Shown: positions 10,675 to 22,447, counted from the first letter of the stretch. The stretch is DNA of 64,000 nucleotides from Morinoia aosen (GCA_030386875.1 CM059562.1:71670201-71734200), one strand, 5' to 3'. Notes: generated by a model not told the origin, from the letters alone. Made by a program: numbers and translations.

Positions 10675-13600
10675 TCAATTCAAATTTATAATGGGCAGAC
10701 ATTTGTAATGGCTAACCATGAGGTTTAACCACGATTGGTTGATAATTTTCAGTTTGGGACATTTTTTTACGTACTAGGCAAAGTGCCAAAAATTAGGTAA
10801 AGCGGTATAACTGCAGATTTGGAAATTACCAAAAAACCTGGTACAGTATTCTAGTAGTTTTAAAGCCTAACTGGTATTGTGAGAAGGCAACCAATCTCAA
10901 TTGCCAGAAATGTGGTTATCATAGTTCCATTACAATTCATGAGACAGTCTCAAAAATCGTTCTTTTAACTCTTCAATCGTGCAACTGCAGCAAAATATTT
11001 TTGCTTTCCATTACTTTTTTTCCTTATAAAAGCAAAAAGTACAGTTTTATTTATCGCACGCTTGATAATACTTATTTTTAGAAAATTTTGAACACCGACA
11101 AGTAAGCTTTACGTATGAACATTTTGCAAACATGCTGTTTTTAATTTTTTGATCATTCGAGTAACGTGAATAGTTGCAGTCAGTTCCATTTCTGGAAGCC
11201 ATCAAAAACAGCTGTTATCGAGAAGTTCGATGATAAGACGACGTCACGCAAAAACTGCTGCTCCACGAAGTCACTTACATGGAAATTAAGTTCACAAGCA
11301 AGCTATGTCCGATAAAAGGTCATGTTTCCAGCTGGCTTAGTTATTTTTACAAGAACTGACGCGATAAAATTAGATAAGATACTCGATATGGTTATGTCTC
11401 AGTAGAAGAATAACAAATTTATCTGTACCGAAATTTTATCTTCTTCTATACCTATAATTAGTGTATGTGTAAAGGGAACCAAATTTATAAGAGAACACCG
11501 AAAGAATGAATTACTAGGAGACCTACCACCACTGGAAACCAGGTAAAGTAAAACCGCAATGTCGTTTTCGGCGTAAATCGTTCGGTGGAATATCGTTTTC
11601 GCTGTCATACATGGACCGACATCACTCGTCGCTACATTGTAAAAGAAGTTGGAACGCTGCTTTCTCTCCCGTACATGAGGTTGAAAAGGCCCTGGATCTC
11701 GATTAAGTTCCCTACAAAAAGAAGTTCCGGTCGACTGTTCAATTTCTACGCATCGGTCGAGCGAAGCGACTTCGCTGTCTCTCACGCTGGATCTCGCTCT
11801 TATCAACAACAAATGCCGGTGTTATAATGGTGGGAGGTTTCACTTTCCTTTGCATATACGAACATGGGAAAGTGTGATATATTGCTGATTTCAATTTCTG
11901 ACGTCCTAACGTGGAGGTAACTCGAGTGAAGGTATCGTGAATTCCGTGTTTGATTACGTGATCATCCGTCCGTCGCCACGTCTCGTAGCGAAGACTTCTC
12001 GTCAAACTTTGATCTAATCTGATATAGTTTTTCGTCAGCGTCTCAACCCTGCAGAAATTAGAGCTTTTCAAATCTGAATCAAATAAACCTTCTACTTATT
12101 TCGTTTTATTTTAATTAATTTATATTTCAAGTCGCATTCATTGTTTTTCTTTTATGTAACTTACGTAGCTTGTGGAAAGAATTTTTTCTAATTTGTCTGG
12201 AATTTTTTGGTAACACTTGACTGTGGACTCAAACTGTAAAAGATGCACTTGCTGCCGAGATTTTCCTTCCCGATTTATACTAACTATAAGTTACCGAAAA
12301 ATTCTCTTTGTTGTTTTTCTAATTCTTTGAGGAAAATTATGATGTTCTGTCTTGCAGTGAGCAATTTTCTCCATTTCGCGTCAAAACTTCTGCCGTAACT
12401 TGAAATGATTCAGTTTGAGCTTATCCAAAAAATACAAAATCTTGAACCTGTTAAATTTTAATAATCTGAAAGCGTACTGGATTAACCCGCGAGGTCCAGA
12501 AAAGTGTGAGCGTACTTTTACGTTGAGGTTCGTTGTTTTCTCTATGGCGGCTGGTTGCCAGTTGCTTATGACGGAAAAATTAGGAGAATAGTATTTGTTT
12601 CAGTGGGTTACCGCCGGCCGCTGAGCTACATTTACCAGAGTTTCGTAATTTGTGAGTTGGATCATATAGTGCCGGGTTCCCTCAAACTTTCTTTACTGAG
12701 TTCTGAAAGAGAATTGCCTAAAACAGTAAAGTGACGGCAGTAATTGACGTGTTCTAAAATAGGTTTTTAATGGTTCTACTAAATATTTTCCATTTTTCAC
12801 CACCACTAATAGCAACACTTCTGCAGTACTCTTTCAAGGTTCATGTTGTACAGTCAATCAATTAATCAATCAGTTAATCAATTAATCGATCAAAAGCTAG
12901 AATCTATTGACGAGAAAATACAGTCATATGCTGAAATGTCTATGATCAAACGTCACGCAGATAAAAACATCTGGTTATGAGAGAGTTTGCTTAAGTGATG
13001 TAAGCTCCGGCCACCGCACTCAAAGACTGAGTTCCAAGGGCAAAATTCCTTGACCTTTCGAGAATAAAATTTGATCTTTTTAGGGAAGAAGACTCATCGG
13101 ATAATATGTTCGAAAAACGCAGCTTTCTGAAACGGGAAAACGAGCGCTAGAAGAATTAGAGCATTTCTGTTCCCACGTACAAGCTGCGCACCATCACTGC
13201 CTCCATTAACTGCGGTTACAGCTTTTTTACGGCATTTAATTCGAGTGCGATGTGTTGAATCAGTTTCTTGAATGTCTGAATGATGAGCAGCTTGGGAGCG
13301 TTTGAAAAAGCGAGTGTGTATGTGAATAGCAGTTAGCTTAGCGTAATATTTCCGTAAGAATCTATTACTCCCTACATTGTATGCACGTGTTTGTATGTAC
13401 ATCTGCTCTCAGTCGTCTATGAAATAACATTGAGGTACAGTTTGAATATTTGAATAATCATGTAAACAAGGAACGTCTGAAACATTTGCGCACAATTGCT
13501 TACCTATATTTGGTGTCGATTTATGAATAATCGCTTCGGAGGCAGAACGCTGAGAGTAAATAACACTCTGTGGAGGTTCTTGAATGCTCTACTGTATCCC

Positions 13601-13885
13601 TGCTTCTTCAACGTGGTTTTGTGACTTGAGTATTTAAGTGACTCTCTTGCACCGTAATGTGAAGCCCGCTTCTCAGTTGCACTAATTTATGTCCTGTGAA
13701 TGCCCAAGCATGACAAAAAATTTGTAGCCGTGTTTTTTAACTTTAATTTACCAGTTTGAACTCAGGCAGAGTAATTGATTAATTTGTTTTTATTAATCGC
13801 GTACGATCGCGTGTGTACCAGGAACTGCCCAAATAAACCGTGAAGAATGTGTACCCCTATCTTATTTTAACACCGTCTGACTCAC
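10675..13885. other. No gene recognised
   Basis: AT-rich sequence. A stretch at 11570-12070 is open in several frames on both strands (a 137-codon minus frame starts at a non-ATG codon) but shows no motif or family. Short ATTA/AATC-type simple sequence occurs at about 12855-12893. Confidence 0.45.
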
Positions 13886-14006
13886 ATGCACCCTCAGGAA
13901 AGTTGAGATAGTGACATAAGTCATTATTGAGCAACAGTGACAGCGTTATCGCGCTGGATGCTGCGCAGGCGCCCATGAACACGAGCGTGCGACTCAGCTC
14001 CGTCAT
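13886..14006 (-). CDS. Candidate first coding exon, hydrophobic N-terminus
   Basis: On the minus strand an ATG at 14006 with A at -3 opens 40 codons starting MTELSRTLVFMGACAASSAI, continuing with a leucine-rich hydrophobic stretch (TLSLLL). It then reads NNDLCHYLNFPEGA and runs into GTGAGTCAG at 13885, a strong donor, leaving phase 1. An in-frame upstream ATG lies at 14075. The hydrophobic segment, about residues 8-26, could be a signal anchor or uncleaved signal. The block is CpG-rich (about 11 CpG in 13951-14050) compared with its surroundings. A 22-bp minisatellite begins about 150 bp upstream, so the exon would start near the array. No protein family is recognised. Confidence 0.4.
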
Positions 14007-14157
14007 AGTCGCTTTCTTGTGCGGTCGGTGGAGCAGGTTTGGCAGATTGCAGTCTTTCACGGCAAAATTGTTCAATTTGGCTTATATCTAATAGATTTTT
14101 ACCGATTTCACATAGGATGCGACTTTTTACGAACAGTATAATAAACTAGACCTCAAA

Positions 14158-16345
14158 TAAAACTTGACCTTTTCAAAATGAATTCGACTTTTTTTCCAGT
14201 AGAATTTGACCTTTTTTCAAGTAGAATTCGACCTCTTTTCAAGTAGAATTCGACCTTTTTTAAGCAGAATTCGACCTTTTTTAACTAGAATTCGACCTTT
14301 TTTTTAACTAGAATTCGACCTTTTTTCAAGTAGAATTCGACCTTTTTTCAAGTAGAATTCGACCTTTTTTCAAGTAGAATTCGACCTTTTTTCAAGTAGA
14401 ATTCGACTTTTTTTCAAGTAGAATTCGACCTTTTTTCAAGTAGAATTCGACCTTTTTTCAAGTAGAATTTGACCTTTTTTCAAGTAGAATTCGACCTTTT
14501 TTCAAGTAGAATTCGACCTTTTTTCAAGTAGAATTCGACCTCTTTTCAAGTAGAATTCGACCTCTTTTCAAGTAGAATTCGACCTCTTTTCAAGTAGAAT
14601 TCGACCTCTTTTCAAGTAGAATTCGACCTCTTTTCAAGTAGAATTCGACCTCTTTTCAAGTAGAATTCGACCTCTTTTCAAGTAGAATTCGACCTCTTTT
14701 CAAGTAGAATTCGACCTCTTTTCAAGTAGAATTCGACCTCTTTTCAAGTAGAATTCGACCTCTTTTCAAGTAGAATTCGACCTCTTTTCAAGTAGAATTC
14801 GACCTCTTTTCAAGTAGAATTCGACCTCTTTTCAAGTAGAATTCGACCTCTTTTCAAGTAGAATTCGACCTCTTTTCAAGTAGAATTCGACCTCTTTTCA
14901 AGTAGAATTCGACCTCTTTTCAAGTAGAATTCGACCTCTTTTCAAGTAGAATTCGACCTCTTTTCAAGTAGAATTCGACCTCTTTTCAAGTAGAATTCGA
15001 CCTCTTTTCAAGTAGAATTCGACCTTTTTTCTAGTAGAATTCGACCTTTTTCTAGTAGAATTCGACCTTTTTCTAGTAGAATTCGACCTTTTTCTAGTAG
15101 AATTCGACCTTTTTTCTAGTAGAATTCGACCTTTTTTCTAGTAGAATTCGACCTTTTTTCTAGAAGAATTCGACCTTTTTTCTAGAAGAATTCGACCTTT
15201 TTTCTAGAAGAATTCGACCTTTTTTCTAGAAGAATTCGACCTTTTTTCTAGAAGAATTCGACCTTTTTTCTAGAAGAATTCGACCTTTTTTCTAGAAGAA
15301 TTCGACCTTTTTTCTAGAAGAATTCGACCTTTTTTCTAGAAGAATTCGACCTTTTTTCTAGAAGAATTCGACCTTTTTTCTAGAAGAATTCGACCTTTTT
15401 TCTAGAAGAATTCGACCTTTTTTCTAGAAGAATTCGACCTTTTTTCTAGAAGAATTCGACCTTTTTTCTAGAAGAATTCGACCTTTTTTCTAGAAGAATT
15501 CGACCTTTTTTCTAGAAGAATTCGACCTTTTTTCTAGAAGAATTCGACCTTTTTTCTAGAAGAATTCGACCTTTTTTCTAGAAGAATTCGACCTTTTTTC
15601 TAGAAGAATTCGACCTTTTTTCTAGAAGAATTCGACCTTTTTTCTAGAAGAATTCGACCTTTTTTCTAGAAGAATTCGACCTTTTTTCTAGAAGAATTCG
15701 ACCTCTTTTCTAGAAGAATTCGACCTCTTTTCTAGAAGAATTCGACCTCTTTTCTAGAAGAATTCGACCTCTTTTCTAGAAGAATTCGACCTTTTTTCTA
15801 GAAGAATTCGACCTTTTTTCTAGAAGAATTCGACCTTTTTTCTAGAAGAATTCGACCTTTTTTCTAGAAGAATTCGACCTTTTTTCTAGAAGAATTCGAC
15901 CTTATTTCTAGAAGAATTCGACCTTTTTTCTAGAAGAATTCGACCTTTTTTCTAGAAGAATTCGACCTTTTTTCTAGAAGAATTCGACCTTTTTTCTAGA
16001 AGAATTCGACCTTTTTTCTAGAAGAATTCGACCTTTTTTCTAGAAGAATTCGACCTTTTTTCTAGAAGAATTCGACCTTTTTTCTAGAAGAATTCGACCT
16101 TTTTTCTAGAAGAATTCGACCTTTTTTCTAGAAGAATTCGACCTTTTTTCTAGAAGAATTCGACCTTTTTTCTAGAAGAATTCGACCCTTTTTTCTAGAA
16201 GAATTCGACCCTTTTTTCTAGAAGAATTCGACCCTTTTTTCTAGAAGAATTCGACCTTTTTTCTAGAAGAATTCGACCTTTTTTCTAGAAGAATTCGACC
16301 TTTTTTCTAGAAGAATTCGACCTTTTTTCTAGAAGAATTATTCCT
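14158..16345. repeat. 22-bp minisatellite, about 100 units
   Basis: Nearly every unit contains GAATTCGACC followed by a T run and a variable 7-base block. Three blocks follow one another: TCAAGTAG-type units (about 14190-15015, of which 14530-15010 share CCTCTTTTC), a short TCTAGTAG-type stretch (about 15020-15150) and TCTAGAAG-type units (about 15159-16335). A few units are 21 bp (one T lost, near 15040-15100), and three near 16186-16245 have an extra C. The edges decay gradually on both sides (14105-14190, 16335-16390). Each unit carries an EcoRI site (GAATTC), and the last block also an XbaI site (TCTAGA). There is no coding potential. Confidence 0.98.
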
Positions 16346-17398
16346 TTTTCAAACAGACTTTATCCCTTTTCGAATAGAATTTGGCCTTTTCGAATAAAAT
16401 TCCGCATAAAATTGCACATCTGGGCCATAAAAGACCAACGCTGCAACACTGCGTCAGAGCTGAGAAATCAGCGCTAGAGCGGCTGCGATGCTACACACGA
16501 GAGAGCAATCAGGGTTCTATGATGCAGGGCGATATTCCTCAATGCTCTTCGTGGTGGTGTTGCTTTTATGACTTAATTTACTCGTGCAAATGCGGAAATT
16601 TGAACGCGTGCCGATGCGTTCTGATGGTGCGCTTCCTTCCTATTTTGCTTAAAGGCATTTACGCTCAGCATTACGGCTGTAAAATGGAGGATCGTTTGGG
16701 TGCATGTGAATTACCGCTAGTGGATGTGAGTGCATTTTGTGCGTGGGAGAACAAAGCTTCAAATTTTAAAAATGTTCAGTACAATGTTTTGCGCTATTTT
16801 CCACGAGTTGGAGTGCTAATTCCCATGCATACAAGTGTTGTATTTTCCTAATGGGTACTAATTTCTCATACCTGGAATATTTAGTTTTTTTACAACTCTG
16901 TTGCTAAGGTGCGTGTTATTCCGAAAGACCAAGAATAAATTAATAATTTTTTTAGCTCCGAAAACTATTTTACTAGGGATTTCTACCATATTTCTCAGAG
17001 CATGATTACTCGTATTTTGACGGACGGAAATTAGGTTTGTGTCGCTCACAGTATTGAACAATTACCGCGGACTAACGTTTTCAGCCGACACGAAAAATTT
17101 TAAGGTAATTTTATTTAAACGATAGCTAAATTTGATAATTCTTGCCACAAGAAAAGCCAATTTGGTAGCTCAGACACAAAGTCGCAGCTGCCGGTTATTC
17201 TGCACGAGCATCGCCGACACCTTGAGCACACATGACGCCCAACGGTCGCAGAATTCTCACGCCTACGAGCCGTCGCCGCGCCTCTGACCAACGACCATGT
17301 CTCGTTAAGTTGTCTCTTGCGGGCTGTGATGGTCAAGGTGGACACACTTCCGTCTGCTGTTTGTCATTCGCAGCGCTTGCAGGAACTTCTTGCCAACT
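16346..17398. other. Unassigned open stretch and CpG-rich block
   Basis: A plus-strand frame without a good start (16381-16851, 156 codons, cysteine-containing) shows no recognisable domain and is not called a gene. At about 17160-17300 lies a CpG-rich block (about 16 CpG in 140 bp) next to the 39-bp array. It could be a promoter or first exon of a minus-strand transcript, with the array upstream of it. Confidence 0.4.
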
Positions 17399-17684
17399 GT
17401 ACTTCTCATGCTCGTGTCTTTGAACTTGTTCCCAGCTGAGCTCGTGCTCGTGTCTTTGAACTTGTTCCCAGCTGTACTTCTCGTGCTCGTGTCTTTGAAC
17501 TTGTTCCCAGCTGTACTTCTCGTGCTCGTGTCTTTGAACTTGTTCCCAGCTGTACTTCTCGTGCTCGTGTCTTTGAACTTGTTCCCAGCTGTACTTCTCG
17601 TGCTCGTGTCTTTGAACTTGTTCCCAGCTGTACTTCTCGTGCTCGTGTCTTCGAACTTGTTTCCCACTATACTCTCGTTCGCAT
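17399..17684. repeat. 39-bp minisatellite, 7 units
   Basis: Seven copies of a 39-bp unit containing TGCTCGTGTCTTTGAACTTG followed by TTCCCAGCTG. The first interval is shortened and the last unit is diverged (TTCGAACTTGTTTCCC). Because 39 is divisible by three, both strands show open frames with a 13-residue period. I treat these as a by-product. Confidence 0.95.
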
Positions 17685-17689
17685 CATAA

Positions 17690-18031
17690 CCACTGATGGC
17701 GTATCTTCGACGCTGGCTTGCAGTTCTTACGTATCTTGTAAAGTTGCTTTTGTTGTTTGACGTCTCATTAATTTGACAGACGTGATTAGCTCCCATTGTT
17801 CGATTATATTTTTACGCTTTCTTCGTTTTTTATTATGTGTGTTACTGTTTATGTGTACTTAGTTGTGCTTACTTCTCAATGTCAAATAGTCTTTATAAAC
17901 CCCAAAAGTTCATTCATATGTTGTATGTTTTATTAAAGTGAGAATTCGATGGAAGTTCTCTAGTTTTGTTAACCAATCAATGAAATCAGATTTTAATTTT
18001 CGAGTGAGGGAATCTCTCTTCACCAAGCCCT
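17690..18031. other. Nothing recognised
   Basis: AT-rich spacer between the 39-bp array and a SINE-like copy. Confidence 0.5.
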
Positions 18032-18398
18032 CCTCTGTGGGATACAAGTATTGTATCTATGGGAACTAGCACTCCCAGTGAGGGAATGTGCGAGGGTCCG
18101 AGCTGAGACTTACGTAGTTTGGCCTTCTTGTTGTTGAATTAAAACGTTTTTTGTTATGTTAAGGACTATCTTGTTTCGGTTCACTGCTGTCCTGTTTTTC
18201 AGCACCTACTACTTTCTTCTTCAACTTTTTTTTGTTTCATGAACTTCTTTCTCAGCTTATTGTTTCTATGCCTCTTCTGCATAGATTCCGCACTCCCTCA
18301 TCTCGATACTAAATGGTGCATGCCATCCTCTTTCCTCTCTTCGATACGTTCTTTTTTGTAGCGTTTAGGGAGGCTGAAACTAACATATAATCTAATCG
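18032..18398 (+). mobile_element. SINE-like retroposon, copy 2
   Basis: Full-length family member: head CCTCTGTGGGATACAAG, the dyad around TTGTATC, a middle shared with the other copies (GGTTCACTGCTGTCC, CAGCACCTACTAC), and a TAATCTAATC tail. The flanks CTCTTCACCAAG (before) and CTCTCCACCAAA (after) are probably a decayed target duplication. Confidence 0.8.
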
Positions 18399-19259
18399 CT
18401 CTCCACCAAAGGGTTCACGAAAGCATGAACGTTGTCCGCACATTTATATTGAAAAGGAACATAAATATAATGTTATGTAAAGGTATATTTTAGGAGATGA
18501 TGGGGAAACACTGCGCTTTTTCTGAAGCATCTGCCACTTCACGCCACAGTAGCAATGATGCGCAGCTGCTCGTATTATTGCGCATGTCGGTGAAAGCGAA
18601 TCTTCTCCACAAGATTGCATCTCCTTAACTGCTCGAATTTCTGCTGGCTTCTTAGATGTTCAGATAATCCCCCGGAAACTGATGCCAATGATTGGGAAAC
18701 CTCAGCTCAACCGAGCGAGAGTTTAATGTAAGCTCACGTCAGATGGTGTCGGAGATCTAAACTTAATGGTGTTCAGAGCCTTGCCAGTAATGTTGCGTGT
18801 CGCTTTTGGCTTCTTTTGGACAAGCTTCTATGATACGTTACTCTGAAATTTTTGCTTTGCGGAATCCTTATTACATCTTTATTTACAAATTGCTCATTAT
18901 GAATCATGCTTTTTCATGCCATTGTTTTGCTTAAAGTGCAACTCAGCTACCCCCATGCTGCAGCCGAGGTGCAGTCACCTTATTTGAAACTTTAAATTTA
19001 ATCAGACTTTGCCCTGAATGAGCTGGTAAATTTATTTTTCAGAAAGACTATTTATTTGTTTTTTCTGTTTGAACCGTTTTCGGTACTCGCGAGAATTATA
19101 CGAGTTCAGTTCCCTAACACGCTACTGCCCGCAGCGGTTACCTTGCTTGAAGCAAATTATCTTCTGGCCCTCATTTCCCCTCGTATTATTTTATATACTT
19201 GTATACGAATTAATAATGTGTAAAGTCAGAAATTAATTAATGCTGATCGACTATTCGGT
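18399..19259. other. Nothing recognised
   Basis: Mixed-composition spacer between two SINE-like copies. No open frame or repeat of note. Confidence 0.5.
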
Positions 19260-19272
19260 TGTGTGAGTGTTC

Positions 19273-19639
19273 CTTCCTCAGGGGGATACAACTATTGTAT
19301 CTATGGGAATTAGCGTTCCCAGGGGGACTATGTAAGGGTCTGAGCTAAAGGTTAGGTAGGCTTTATTTTTGTTGAAATAGAATAGGTTTTTATTTTGTTA
19401 CGGACCATCTTTCTTCGGGTCACTGCTGTCATGTTTTTCAGCACCTACTACTTTCTTCTTCAACTTTGATCTTGTTTCATGAACTTCTTTCTCATCTTAC
19501 TGTTTCTGTGCCCTTCCTGCATAGGTTCCACGTTCCCTTAACTCCATACCAAATGGTGCCTTCTTCTTTCCTCTCTTTGGATCGCCTCTGTAGCGGATAG
19601 GGAGGCCTAAACTAACTAATAATCTAATCTTATCTAATC
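19273..19639 (+). mobile_element. SINE-like retroposon, copy 3 (best-preserved ends)
   Basis: 367 bp from CTTCCTCAGGGGGATACAAC to the tail TAATCTAATCTTATCTAATC. It is flanked by the perfect 13-bp duplication TGTGTGAGTGTTC (19260-19272 and 19640-19652), which fixes both ends of the family. In the head, GGGTCTGAGCT resembles a degenerate polymerase III B box (GGTTCRANNCC), and TTAGCGTTCCCAGGGGG upstream could hold an A box. A tRNA-derived head is therefore possible but unproven. Confidence 0.88.
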
Positions 19640-19652
19640 TGTGTGAGTGTTC

Positions 19653-20057
19653 ATATTGGGCGACACGTGTTCATGTGAGGATCATAAAATGTTATAAAAT
19701 GTATATACAGACGCTTATGTTCGCTACACGACAGTTCCTGTGATAGAGGAAGAATGATATACTTTATTGTGTTGTAGACTTTCTAAAACTTAAAACTTAC
19801 TGTTCGTAATTCCTATTCTTATATTCTAGTGGAATCTCATTTCAGAACATGAAATACTTGATTATTCGTGGGTTTTGTTAAATGCAATCGAAAAAGAACA
19901 TCCTGCTTTGCCTCGTGAGGAAGGAAAGTTCTCTTGATAGCGAGGACCGCATGCGTCGAGTAATATTTTCCATTTTCTTTTAAGAGTATTTATTGCTCAT
20001 AGAATTATGTGTACTTAGGATTTCTTTATACGCTTAGGATTACTGAATTCGCTCACT
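19653..20057. other. Nothing recognised
   Basis: AT-rich spacer without features. Confidence 0.5.
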
Positions 20058-20398
20058 TTCAGACGGATACAACTATTTTATGTATGGGAATTAGCGCTTT
20101 CAGGATAATGAGGGTTGCTGAGAGTTAGGAGGCCTTCTTTTTGTTGAAATAGAGCATTTTTTGATTTGTTGAGAACCATTTTTTCTCGGTTCACTGCTGC
20201 CCTGTTTTTCGGTTTTTCGAACGTTCTTCTTCAACTTTTATCTAATTTCATAACCTTCCTTATCAACTTGCTGTTTCTATGCGCAGGGGATCTTTTGTGG
20301 GAACACATCTTATGATAGATTCCTCGTTCCATAACTTATCATTTGTGCTTTCATCCTTCATCTCTTTGAGCCTGAATCTAACCTGTAATACAATCTGC
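20058..20398 (+). mobile_element. SINE-like retroposon, copy 4 (diverged)
   Basis: Diverged family member with recognisable head (GGATACAACTATTTTATG), the GGGAATTAGCGC motif, GGTTCACTGCTGCCC and the final CTAACCTGTAATAC. The target duplication is no longer visible. Confidence 0.75.
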
Positions 20399-20846
20399 AA
20401 GGAGATTTCCATCGGCTACTGCAATATTTTCGACCATGTGTATAATACTGCTTCACAACAAGACTTCGCTTTCAATGTTTCGCATTTCACGAGCCAGTTG
20501 TAATTTATGGTACATGTTTGAGTAAAAGTGGAATTTTGTACGTTCCAATTCCATTGTATTATATATTCTATCAAAAATGCACATTTCTGTGACCTCCTTG
20601 AATAGTGGAGATCGAAATATTTTTCTTCAAAATCGTTATTTTTAAAAAATCGTAAATAACTTTCCAAAATCGTAAGTATTGCATCCAAATTTTATTTTTT
20701 CCAAATCGTATTTTTTCAAAATCGTAAATTTTTAAACCGTTCACCGTGAGAGAGCTTCCGAAACAAACTCATTACACATCATGTTCAGATTTATTCCGAC
20801 ACAGCAGAAGTGTCATTTCCTTGTTAAGAAGACATCTCAATTACAC
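20399..20846. other. AT-rich spacer with AAAATCGTAA iterations
   Basis: Between about 20628 and 20731 the motif AAAATCGTAA or close variants occur about five times at irregular spacing, suggesting a degenerate short-unit repeat. Nothing coding is seen. Confidence 0.5.
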
Positions 20847-21075
20847 CTCAAAATTACTATTGCGTGGGTCCGCGATGTGTACCACCAATCGCTCGATCAT
20901 CGCAACAACTTCCTGCACTCCCCTCGTCTGGCCGTCTCTGTAGTATGACAGAATCTCCTCTGCTATCTCCGGCAGTTGAGACGCAACGTTTTGGAGCGAA
21001 TGGGGCAACTGTTTATTGACAGATTTCCGCGTACGCCATTCCATTAAAATCAAATATGTTGAGGGGGGATGGGCT
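20847..21075 (-). CDS. Candidate internal exon, helical protein
   Basis: On the minus strand an acceptor-like TTTTAATATTACAG ends at 21076 and is followed by an open frame (one base, then 76 codons). The peptide contains YLILMEWRTRKSVNKQLPHS, then QNVASQLPEIAEEILSYYRD, then GVQEVVAMIERLVVHIADPR, ending NSNFE. It is charged and amphipathic in a way that suggests packed alpha helices, unlike the low-complexity frames around it. The frame stops just after GAG/GTGTAA at 20846, which would be a weak donor; otherwise the TAA at 20841 is a natural stop. The block is GC-richer than its surroundings. The family is not recognised. It could be an exon of a large gene or a fragment of a transposon gene. 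Confidence 0.42.
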
Positions 21076-21076
21076 C

Positions 21077-21393
21077 TGTAATATTAAAACTGTTAGGTAA
21101 CCTCAGCTGCAGATAGACTTCTGTCTTTCGTACTCATTTTGCTTTTTCCAGTTTTTATGTCTTCTTTACTACCCTTTCTTTTTTATATTTCTTTCTTCTG
21201 TATTTACTGTTTCTTTCCGCCGGGTATCTTGTGAGGGAACACGCCATGTGAACAGACTCCCTGTTTTCTATAGTACGTATAAAATGATCCTTTCTTTTCT
21301 CCTCTTACAAACTCCATGGTTGCCGGGGTGAATAGTTAATAATGCAATAATAACGATAATGATCTACCATCCTTTGCGCTTTAGGTATTCCTA
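21077..21393. other. Nothing recognised
   Basis: Spacer between the candidate exon and a SINE-like copy; pyrimidine-rich on the plus strand. Confidence 0.5.
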
Positions 21394-21402
21394 AGCAAAA
21401 GA

Positions 21403-21767
21403 CCCCTCAGGGGGATACAACTATTGTATCTATGGGAATTAGCGCTCCCAGGGGAACCATGTGTGGGCCCGAGCTAAAGGTTAGGTAGGCTTCCTTTTTG
21501 TTGTAATAAAATAGGTTTTTGTTTTGTTACGGACCATCTTTTTTCGGTTCACTGCTGTCCTGTTTTTCAGCACCTACTACTTTCTTCTTCAACTTTTTTC
21601 TTGTTTCGTGAACTTCTTTCCTTGCTTACTGTTTCTGTGCACCTTGTGCATAGATTCCACGTTCCCTCAACTCCATACTAAATGGTGCCTTCCTTTTTCC
21701 TCTCTTGGAACATCTTTGTCGTGGTTAAGGGGGGCTAAAACTTTCTTATATAATAATAATAATCCTC
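21403..21767 (+). mobile_element. SINE-like retroposon, copy 5
   Basis: Full-length copy with head CCCTCAGGGGGATACAAC and the dyad GATACAACTATTGTATC. The body has GGTTCACTGCTGTCCTG and CAGCACCTACTACTTTC, and the end is AATAATAATAATCC. It is flanked by the short direct repeat AGCAAAAGA (21394-21402 and 21768-21776). Confidence 0.85.
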
Positions 21768-21776
21768 AGCAAAAGA

Positions 21777-22443
21777 ACTGGCCGTTTTGGATCGTGTCGA
21801 CGTTGTGAGCGTAAAGCCGCAGTATTTTTTTCTGTGACCTGTTGAAAATAGCGGAACTATTTGAATTGATAAGAAGATTTCGTATGTAATTAATTAGTCC
21901 CGTTTGTTTAAAAAAATCATTATACATGAAGTGAGGAACTTAATGTGCATTTGATTCTGCATTTTCTTGAAAACGAGCGTTTAGAGTTACCGCTATTCAA
22001 AATTCTAACACGGCAGTAATTTGTTCGATCAGTTTAGTATATGATTTGGATAAGTGTCTACATTATAGGATTTTTTTACGTTAGAATCATGTTGCCAAAG
22101 GATGGCCAAGATGTCTTATAAAAGTTACTGAACTTTTTCAGCTAACAAGTGCATAGTTATATCTTAATTTTGTCCTATGAGATGATCCCACTGATATATC
22201 GTGTATAGTGAATAAATTAGTTAATTTATTCAAAGATAGCTGATTTATTCAAAGATAGCTGCCGAATCTGAATGACCTCAAAAACAAAGCTTCATATTAC
22301 CATGAAAGTAGTTTGTGATAACTTGGTTTTAATTTGTCCATACATGGTTTTTTGAGTCGTGTCTTAAATTCGCGTGTAATCATCGCGTTGTTATACTGAT
22401 AATTTACTCTTTGAAGTGACCTGCTTTGCTTGAGTTCCTCACC
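21777..22443. other. Nothing recognised; one short tandem duplication
   Basis: AT-rich. ATTTATTCAAAGATAGCTG is duplicated in tandem at about 22224-22263. Nothing else is seen. Confidence 0.5.
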
Positions 22444-22447
22444 TTAA

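Noticed and set aside
11399-11812. 137-codon minus frame
   Set aside because: Starts at a non-ATG codon; other frames in the same stretch are open as well; no motif recognised.
16381-16851. 156-codon plus frame, cysteine-containing
   Set aside because: No ATG near its start, begins in decayed array units, and shows no recognisable domain or splice context.
17305-17796. 163-codon minus frame with a 13-residue repeat
   Set aside because: The repeat unit is 39 bp, so any stop-free frame persists; the opposite strand is open too. No independent coding evidence.
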